Positions 48,691-54,417 of a DNA stretch of 54,417 bases are shown piece by piece. How positions within the stretch are numbered: the stretch's first letter is position 1; every line of letters starts with the position of its first letter. The translations under genes were made by a program, and so were the position numbers. A model generated the notes under the pieces. It was not told the DNA's origin and ran no database searches. It saw only the letters and a program-made list of their open reading frames with translations. The DNA comes from JAIEOG01 sp964611895 (GTDB lineage: Bacteria > Bdellovibrionota > FAC87 > UBA2466), in the NCBI GenBank assembly GCA_964611895.1, contig CAZTDN010000021.1, positions 1-54,417 of the forward strand, written 5' to 3'.

Positions 48691-51393
48691 ATGAAAAACC
48701 CAAAGAAACCTTTGCAAGCTGAAGTCGCCCCTGCGCTGGACTACGCACTATTGAACCGCATTACCACCCGGGCTTTTTACATGGCTTTGGAAATGATCCA
48801 TGCGGCCAACCACCGCCCGGAAATTGAAAAGGAAAAAGGGGAACCCAAGGTCGGTGGCCACCCTTCCGCGTGCGCTTCATCGCAACATATTCTCGCCGCT
48901 ATCCACCTAGTGATGAAACGACCCGAAGACTATATGGCGAATAAGCCACACGTTTCACCGATGGACCACGCACTCAACCACCTTTTGCATAATTTCAAAG
49001 AAAAAGATGGTAGCTGGATGTCTGAGGAACGGCGCAAGCTCGCCATGAAACACCTGCGGCACTACTCTCCGGAAGGCGACCCGGTTTTCCAGTCCTACCA
49101 TGCGGAAGCGGATCCTGACGGGTACCGCTTTTTTCCATCGGGCTCTGTGGGCATCCCTCCAGTAAACGCGCTCTACACAGCTCTTGCCTATGACTACGCT
49201 TGGCACCACAAGTTTGAACTGGATGAAGACCCCACCTTCTGGTGTTTAATGGGCGACTCAGAGTTTCGCGAAGGCTCACTCCACGAAGCCATGCCCGATG
49301 CCGGTGAACGCGAACTTCGCCGTTTGGTTTGGATTGTAGATTACAACCGACAGAATCTCGATGGAACACGCATTACAAACGAAAAAGCGTTTGGTGGTAG
49401 TGACGCTGATCGTATCGTAGCCCTGGCCGAAGCCAATGGCTGGCGCGGCGTAAAGCTCAAACACGGAAAACAGCGCGAAAAACTCTTTGCCATGCCTGGT
49501 GGCGAGGAATTCAAACGAGTCTTGGACGAGGAAATCACCGACTTTGAATTCCAAGCGTTGATTTCCGCCAACAAAGCGGACCTAATCGTTAAGCGTCTGG
49601 GCGACAAGTCCACAAAACTCAAGTCTTGGCTCGCAAAACACCCCAAGGAAACCATCCGGGATGCGTTTTTCAACCTCGCCGGCCATGACTTGGAAATGTT
49701 GGTCGAAGCTTTTACCGAGGCCAAGCGCAGCGAAAAACCGACCCTCATCGTGCCCTACACCATCAAGGGTTACACGCTCCAATGCCAAGCAATGTCCGGA
49801 AACCACTCCGCCATGCCGGAGCGCGAAGAACTAGACGGTTACGCAACCCGCATTGGCTGCAATATCGACGACCCTTTTGCCCTGTTTCCCAAGGGGTCGG
49901 ACGAAGAACGCTACCTGGAAACTCGTCGAAAATGGCTATTGCCAGGAATCGACGAGGTCATCCAAAAAGCCAACTCCCGTCGAAGCAAATGGCAAGACCT
50001 CGCACGATCTCTCGAATGGCCGGTGGACTTTGACATCACCGCCCTCAAGCTGTCTCCGCTCGCTCACACTCAATGGATGTGGGGGCAGGTAGCGGCTAAA
50101 CTCGATCGTTTGGCGCGTGGCGAAGGCCCGGGCGACTCCAAAACCCCAAAGGCCTCCGGTACCGCTTGGGATCCCTTCTCAAAACTCTTTCTAACCATGG
50201 CTCCCGATGTCGGCAGCTCGACCAATACGAGCCCGAATATGAACGGAAAGCTATTTGGCGCAATCGAACAGGAAGACTTTGAAACCGTATTCGACGCCAA
50301 AGATAAAAAAGCTCCTGACATGATGCCTCATCTGTCGGAGCGGTCTGGACACCTGCGTTTTGAAATCGCTGAAGGAAACTGCATGTCGGCTGCGGGCTCG
50401 TTCGGGAAGTTCGGGTACTTTACAGGCATTCCTTTTTATCCAGCGATGCCTATCTATGATTTTTTCATTAAACGGGCACTCGATCAGCTTTATTACAACT
50501 GCTACTGGCACTCGAGCTTCGCCACATTGGGAACACCCAGCGGGGTTACTCTTGCGGCGGAGGGAGCTCAACACTCCTGGAAGTCCGACATTCAGATGCC
50601 CAACCAAATCACATGGGAACCGTGTTTTGCTAAGGAACTGGATTGGATTCTGGCGGACACCCTAAGACGGCACTTTACAGGGGATAACGTCGATAGAGAG
50701 GCCGCCCTCATTCGTTGTGTCACTAAGGGCGTGGTGCAGAAGGAACTTTTAACCCGACTCAAACAACAGCTTCGTTTTTCGAGCTCGTCCGAAGAAGAAA
50801 TCCTGGAAGTCATTCGCAAGGAGACTCTCGAGGGAGGTTATGCGCTAGTAGACTATCGTGGTACCGCTGAGTGTGTTCCTGGAGACAATATGATCCATCT
50901 CTTTGCGATGGGTGCCCTTGTCCCAGAGGCGGTAAAGGCCTCTGATCGTCTGAAATCCGAAAAGGGTATCTGTGCAAATGTCTTTGTGGTGACCAGCCCA
51001 GATCTGCTTTTGGGTAATTATGCTTATCTGAATGGATACCGACACCTGAGGGAAACCCTCGGAGTGAATGGAGACATGCATTTTGTGCAGGGACGCGGCG
51101 ATAAGATTGCGTCTGCGGGAGATTGGTTTGCGCTACAAGGAAGTCGCGTACCGATCGTCTCGACTCACGACGGAGAGCCTGGGTTATTGGACAATATCGG
51201 CTCGGTTGTCGGAGTTAAACACAAGACGTTAGCTGTGAGAAAAACCTCGAAGTCAGGAACTACGTGGGACATCTTCCATTTGCACGGCATTGATGCGGAT
51301 GCTGTGTTTTCGGCTGCGGAGGAAATGCTCACTGAATCAGCGAACGAGACCTTCCAGGTGTCCCGAGAGGCGCTCAGTTCATTGTCACTGTAG
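48691..51393 (+). CDS. aceE: Pyruvate dehydrogenase E1 component, homodimeric (AceE-type)
   Basis: 900 residues with AceE organisation. The TPP site is MGDSEFREGSLHEAMPDA...WIVDYNRQNLDG in the N-terminal domain; RSGHLRFEIAEGNCMSAAGSFG carries the pyrimidine-domain Glu; the C-terminal third matches transketolase-like E1. It decarboxylates pyruvate and acetylates the lipoyl E2. It is about the normal length for AceE. No E2 (aceF), E3 (lpd) or pdhR is in the window, so the complex is encoded elsewhere. Specificity for pyruvate is the family's default. Its last 20 bp overlap the convergent envC-like gene. Confidence 0.87.
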   Translation: MKNPKKPLQAEVAPALDYALLNRITTRAFYMALEMIHAANHRPEIEKEKGEPKVGGHPSACASSQHILAAIHLVMKRPEDYMANKPHVSPMDHALNHLLHNFKEKDGSWMSEERRKLAMKHLRHYSPEGDPVFQSYHAEADPDGYRFFPSGSVGIPPVNALYTALAYDYAWHHKFELDEDPTFWCLMGDSEFREGSLHEAMPDAGERELRRLVWIVDYNRQNLDGTRITNEKAFGGSDADRIVALAEANGWRGVKLKHGKQREKLFAMPGGEEFKRVLDEEITDFEFQALISANKADLIVKRLGDKSTKLKSWLAKHPKETIRDAFFNLAGHDLEMLVEAFTEAKRSEKPTLIVPYTIKGYTLQCQAMSGNHSAMPEREELDGYATRIGCNIDDPFALFPKGSDEERYLETRRKWLLPGIDEVIQKANSRRSKWQDLARSLEWPVDFDITALKLSPLAHTQWMWGQVAAKLDRLARGEGPGDSKTPKASGTAWDPFSKLFLTMAPDVGSSTNTSPNMNGKLFGAIEQEDFETVFDAKDKKAPDMMPHLSERSGHLRFEIAEGNCMSAAGSFGKFGYFTGIPFYPAMPIYDFFIKRALDQLYYNCYWHSSFATLGTPSGVTLAAEGAQHSWKSDIQMPNQITWEPCFAKELDWILADTLRRHFTGDNVDREAALIRCVTKGVVQKELLTRLKQQLRFSSSSEEEILEVIRKETLEGGYALVDYRGTAECVPGDNMIHLFAMGALVPEAVKASDRLKSEKGICANVFVVTSPDLLLGNYAYLNGYRHLRETLGVNGDMHFVQGRGDKIASAGDWFALQGSRVPIVSTHDGEPGLLDNIGSVVGVKHKTLAVRKTSKSGTTWDIFHLHGIDADAVFSAAEEMLTESANETFQVSREALSSLSL

Positions 51394-52546
51394 GCCCTAA
51401 TATCGTCTTTAGATCGGTTTTCGTAAAATACCGGGTGGGATCTACGGCTTTTCCGTTTTCTCTCAGCTCGAAGTAGAGACCAGGCTTTTCGCTATTGCCT
51501 GTATCGCCAACGAGCCCGATCGTATCGCCTTTTTTAACTTCTGCCCCCTGAGTCATAAGCGCTTTATAAAGATGCGCGTGGAGGGAGTAAAAACCGTTGC
51601 CATGATGAAGGATGAGGACATTTCCCAGCCCCCTCACCCACCCTTCAAATTCTACAACACCATCTAGGACAGCGTGCACCGGAGCATTTTGCTCGGCCTC
51701 GATCTCCACACCTTTATGAAAGGTCACAGTTCCAAACTGGGGATGAATATATTTACCGAACGGCTTTACTAAATGGCCCGTTTCCAAAGGAAGGGCGACG
51801 ACCCTTTTATCGCTAGAGAGGACTGGCTGTTCCTCTCTGTCGGCTTCCAAGCTTTGAAACAGCTCGTTCAACTCTTTAGAAACCAATCCCCACTCGGCCA
51901 TTGCAGCTCGATAGCGATTCTGCTTGAGGCTAAGCTGAGCTACCATGGATTTCTTTTTGGCCAAAAATGTCTTTAGCAACGCTTCTTGCTGGGTCATTTC
52001 TGAAAGCAGCAAGTGCACACTCTCTTTCGCTTCGCCTAGTTTTTTTTCGCTCTCGGCCAGACGCAAGGTCCGTTCCTGTAACTGATCTGCGATGAGAGAA
52101 TGCATCCGCAAGGTCCTAAATAGCACGCGCACCCTCGCCGCCATTTCGGTTAAGTCGCTTCCACTCAAGGCAAAACTGATGGCACCATCTTGCCGAATTT
52201 TGTTTACCAGTTTCATGAGTTTTAGAAATCGCTGCTTCTGTTCTTTCTCGATGGAACGGTGCTTTTCTACTTCCATCGAGAGGTTTTCGAGAGCCATTTG
52301 CAGCTCTTGTTTGTTGGCATGAATCTCGCCGATTCGGTTTCGAACTTTGTTCTGACTTCGATTTAGCCGGTCCATTTCCCCCAGAATCCCCAGTCGCACA
52401 GCTTCGCGTTTTTCGAAACCAGGTTTTTCTTTGGATAGAAAGGCCTTGAGCTGCTTGGCCCGCTCTTCGGGTGGCGGCAATTCCGCCTCAGAGCATAATG
52501 GCAAAAAGCTGCCTGCCAAAAGTAGAAATAGAACTTTTTGCTTCAT
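51374..52546 (-). CDS. EnvC-like murein hydrolase activator (degenerate LytM)
   Basis: 390 residues from the ATG at 52546 (ATGA overlap with ftsX). Signal peptide MKQKVLFLLLAGSFLPLCSEA, coiled coil from about residue 30 to 250 (MEVEKHRSIEKEQKQRFLKLMKLVNKI), then a LytM/M23 domain (residues about 270-385). The domain keeps HKGVEIEAEQNAPVHAV and GLGNVLILHHGNGFYSLHAHL, but HxGxD reads HKGVE and the C-terminal His of the HxH/LHFE segment reads LYFELRENG. As in E. coli EnvC, this suggests a non-catalytic amidase activator. Placed right after ftsE and ftsX, it likely is the periplasmic partner of FtsEX. Confidence 0.82.
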   Translation of the reverse strand: MKQKVLFLLLAGSFLPLCSEAELPPPEERAKQLKAFLSKEKPGFEKREAVRLGILGEMDRLNRSQNKVRNRIGEIHANKQELQMALENLSMEVEKHRSIEKEQKQRFLKLMKLVNKIRQDGAISFALSGSDLTEMAARVRVLFRTLRMHSLIADQLQERTLRLAESEKKLGEAKESVHLLLSEMTQQEALLKTFLAKKKSMVAQLSLKQNRYRAAMAEWGLVSKELNELFQSLEADREEQPVLSSDKRVVALPLETGHLVKPFGKYIHPQFGTVTFHKGVEIEAEQNAPVHAVLDGVVEFEGWVRGLGNVLILHHGNGFYSLHAHLYKALMTQGAEVKKGDTIGLVGDTGNSEKPGLYFELRENGKAVDPTRYFTKTDLKTILGPTVTMN

Positions 52547-53433
52547 GCATGCCCAGATTCTTGAATACGGAAGAACACTAAAATGCTTCCGATCAATGCC
52601 ATGGTGATACCGGTTAAGACGACACCGACAAATTGCGCCGGAGAAAGAAATCCCAGGCTTTTTATTCCGAGAAGCTGTCCCCATTCAATTGCCAAGACCT
52701 GCGAGGCAACAACAGTTCCGGTGTAAAGCAAAGCCATTGCTATCGAGGCGCCTAAGAGCCCCTCAATCAAACCTTCCCAAACAAACGGCGCCAGTACGAA
52801 GGTACGGTTGGCGCCCATCATGCGCGCAACTTGAATTTCCTGACGACGGGCCTGATGTCGAATTCCCATGAAGTTTGCGATAATGAAACTACATCCGATA
52901 ATAATCCCAGACAAAACCACGATGCCGATGATTTGAGTGAGTCGACGGATCTTCTTAAACTGTGCCAACCACCCTTCTGAAAAGTCGACTTCCTGAACTC
53001 CACCCATCGCCATGAGCGACTTTTGCACCAAAGCGACCGTTTCGGGTTTGGAGGCTGGATCCAGCTCCACTTCTAGAACATCAGGAAAAACTTCGCTCCC
53101 CGGCATCGACTTGTGAATGGAGTCACCCAAGAACGCCTGAATTTCATTTACGACGGAATCACGGTCTTTGAATACAACTTGCTTTACCGATTCCAGTGCA
53201 AACACCTTGTCCCGGAGCTCGCGCACCTGATCTTCGTTGAGCCCTTCCCTGAGATAAAGAGTTCCCGTAATTCGCGGGTTGTTCTTTTCAGCCACGCGTT
53301 CCACGTTGCGGAAGAAAATCAAAAAAGCACCTACTAGCAGCAATGCGACTGTGATGGTGGTCACGCTGACAAAATGCAGCCAAGGATGCCGCCTAAAGTC
53401 TGATATTACCCGACGCAAACTCCGTGAAGTCAT
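52543..53433 (-). CDS. ftsX: Cell division ABC-type protein FtsX
   Basis: 296-residue membrane subunit of FtsEX. The N-terminal cytoplasmic tail (TSRSLRRVISDFRRHPWLHF) precedes helix 1, then a periplasmic loop of about 120 residues (ITGTLYLREGLNEDQV...) that binds EnvC-like partners, and three more helices, with the conserved IANFMGIRHQARRQEIQVARMMGAN and FVWEGLIEGLLGA segments. It overlaps ftsE by 4 bp and the envC-like gene by 4 bp. Transduces ATP hydrolysis to activate septal amidases. Confidence 0.94.
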   Translation of the reverse strand: MTSRSLRRVISDFRRHPWLHFVSVTTITVALLLVGAFLIFFRNVERVAEKNNPRITGTLYLREGLNEDQVRELRDKVFALESVKQVVFKDRDSVVNEIQAFLGDSIHKSMPGSEVFPDVLEVELDPASKPETVALVQKSLMAMGGVQEVDFSEGWLAQFKKIRRLTQIIGIVVLSGIIIGCSFIIANFMGIRHQARRQEIQVARMMGANRTFVLAPFVWEGLIEGLLGASIAMALLYTGTVVASQVLAIEWGQLLGIKSLGFLSPAQFVGVVLTGITMALIGSILVFFRIQESGHA

Positions 53434-54113
53434 GACGTTCCTCTCGTGTCTGAAGCAACGCGGCCTTGATATAGCTCGATAACTCGTGCGGGAAATTCAT
53501 CCATCAGACTCTCGTCGTGCGTTGCGAGCAAGACCGTTGTTCCCATCTCGCGGATTTCATTGAAGAGCGTCATGATTTCGCGAGCGGTTTTGGCATCTAA
53601 ATTTCCTGTGGGTTCGTCGGCCAACAAAAGCGTAGGTTTTCCAACCATCGCCCGAGCAATGGCGACTCTTTGTTGTTCTCCCCCGGAGAGCATTTGAGGA
53701 TAGTCCAGGGAGCGATCTGCCAGTCCCACCAGGGACAGCACGCCTTGCACCCGAAACTCCATTTCTTTTTTGGTCATGCTTCGGATCTCTAAGGGGAGGG
53801 CGACATTTTCGCTTACGGTGAGATCGGGTAAGAGTTTGAAGTCTTGAAAGACGAACCCTACCTCTCGTCTATAGAGGTGTACTTTACTGTTTCCGATGGT
53901 AGCCAAATCTCGATTATTGACGACGATGGAGCCGTGACTGGCTTTTTCGCTGGCAAAGAGCAGTTTGAGCAGGGTGGTCTTTCCGGCTCCGTTGCCCCCG
54001 GTAATGTAGGCAAACTCGCCTTTTTGCAGATCGAAACACACATCCTGGAGAGCGACCCGACCGGGAGCGTATTTTTTCCCCACGCGATGGAGACGGACCA
54101 TTTTGGTCGACAT
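53430..54113 (-). CDS. ftsE: Cell division ATP-binding protein FtsE
   Basis: 227-residue ABC ATPase. Walker A is GGNGAGKTTLLK, the signature is LSGGEQQRVAIARAM, Walker B LLLADEPTGNLD, and the switch His is ATHDES. It pairs with FtsX to use ATP to drive conformational change of the periplasmic activator. It starts the ftsE-ftsX-envC operon. No ftsY or rpoH neighbour is present, unlike in gammaproteobacteria. Confidence 0.95.
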   Translation of the reverse strand: MSTKMVRLHRVGKKYAPGRVALQDVCFDLQKGEFAYITGGNGAGKTTLLKLLFASEKASHGSIVVNNRDLATIGNSKVHLYRREVGFVFQDFKLLPDLTVSENVALPLEIRSMTKKEMEFRVQGVLSLVGLADRSLDYPQMLSGGEQQRVAIARAMVGKPTLLLADEPTGNLDAKTAREIMTLFNEIREMGTTVLLATHDESLMDEFPARVIELYQGRVASDTRGTS

Positions 54114-54227
54114 GTTCGAAACCTTGAATTTGTAAGGGTTTTAAGCGGAACGAAAGAATTCTAACCGAGGACTACTACCATTAAGTTTAACACAACGGCT
54201 TTTCTCGACTAGAGGTTTTTTGCCACA

Positions 54228-54256
54228 TTGCCACTCGAGCCTGGTGGCAGTATAAG
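54228..54256 (+). promoter_or_regulatory. Promoter of tRNA-Cys
   Basis: TTGCCA (54228-54233), 17-bp spacer, TATAAG (54251-54256), 16 bases before the tRNA-Cys 5' end at 54273. Near-consensus sigma-70-type promoter in the 158-bp gap between ftsE and the tRNA. Confidence 0.75.
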
Positions 54257-54272
54257 GGGTGCGTTGACTTAG

Positions 54273-54346
<74 letters not shown>

Positions 54347-54362
54347 ACCTCTCCCCGCAGTA

Positions 54363-54386
54363 CCGGTTCTCCGGTTCTCCGGTTCT
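54363..54386 (+). repeat. Tandem repeat, three copies of CCGGTTCT
   Basis: Three exact 8-bp units immediately after the tRNA-Cys gene and before the window end. Function unknown; could be a simple tandem expansion. Possibly a short part of a longer tandem locus beyond the window. Confidence 0.8.
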
Positions 54387-54417
54387 CCTCTTTTCATGGT
54401 GGGCAATGCCCCGAAAG

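Noticed and set aside
54363..54386. Terminator for tRNA-Cys in the CCGGTTCT tandem repeat
   Set aside because: The units are direct repeats, not inverted, and no stem followed by a T-run is formed.

Overview
The window is one draft-assembly scaffold from a Gram-negative bacterium of moderate GC content. Evidence for an outer membrane is several Sec-exported proteins that look like beta-barrels, lipoproteins with lipoboxes, and an FtsEX-EnvC-type cell-division set. The gene mix resembles former-deltaproteobacterial lineages, possibly Bdellovibrionota: small PurL with separate PurS and PurQ, archaeal/eukaryotic-type ProS, NtrYX beside ispG, a cysteine desulfurase-mnmA-mtaB cluster, and an RNase E/G with a long disordered insertion. 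The lineage is an inference from gene content only.

Layout. 1-5232: purine operon purC-purS-purQ-purL-purF. 5229-7936: RNase E/G and a 4'-phosphopantetheinyl transferase, minus strand. 8096-9864: two convergent exported beta-barrel candidates. 9897-14542: ntrY-ntrX-ispG, minus strand. 14612-18172: cysteine desulfurase, mnmA and mtaB, a tRNA thiolation/methylthiolation set. 18182-19402: MFS transporter. 19457-about 26260: tRNA-Arg(CCG) followed by an accessory array in which copies of the tRNA 3' end recur between short gene cassettes. Cassette cargo includes a nucleotidyltransferase-acetyltransferase fusion, a HigBA-type toxin-antitoxin pair, a second nucleotidyltransferase pair, a rhomboid protease and unknown exported proteins. 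The array runs into a 10-N assembly gap. 26363-28207: two lipoproteins. 28226-41295: envelope-glycan region with three polytopic membrane proteins, a split transketolase, an epimerase-glycosyltransferase fusion, a methyltransferase, an SGNH hydrolase and an FAD monooxygenase. 41332-51393: housekeeping and exported proteins (ProS, S9 peptidase, exonuclease, uracil phosphoribosyltransferase-like protein, peptide deformylase, AceE-type pyruvate dehydrogenase E1). 51374-54113: ftsE-ftsX-envC, minus strand. 54273-54346: tRNA-Cys.

How the parts work together. The pur genes cover the PRPP amination, FGAM synthesis and SAICAR synthesis steps of the IMP pathway. Cysteine desulfurase can supply sulfur to MnmA. 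FtsE, FtsX and the EnvC-like protein form a likely septal amidase-activating machine. The GtrB/ArnC-like domain at 36056-38044 probably makes a polyprenyl-phosphate sugar that membrane glycosyltransferases such as the three polytopic proteins could use.

The most unusual feature is the tRNA-Arg array. It has five copies of a 22-bp tRNA 3' end, three types of conserved hairpin/direct-repeat architecture, two collinear 209-bp repeats, and GTGGGACA motifs at both ends of every cassette. No integrase is visible. It looks like tandem integration of small non-autonomous cassettes by a recombinase acting in trans. The assembly gap lies where the next repeat copy would be predicted.
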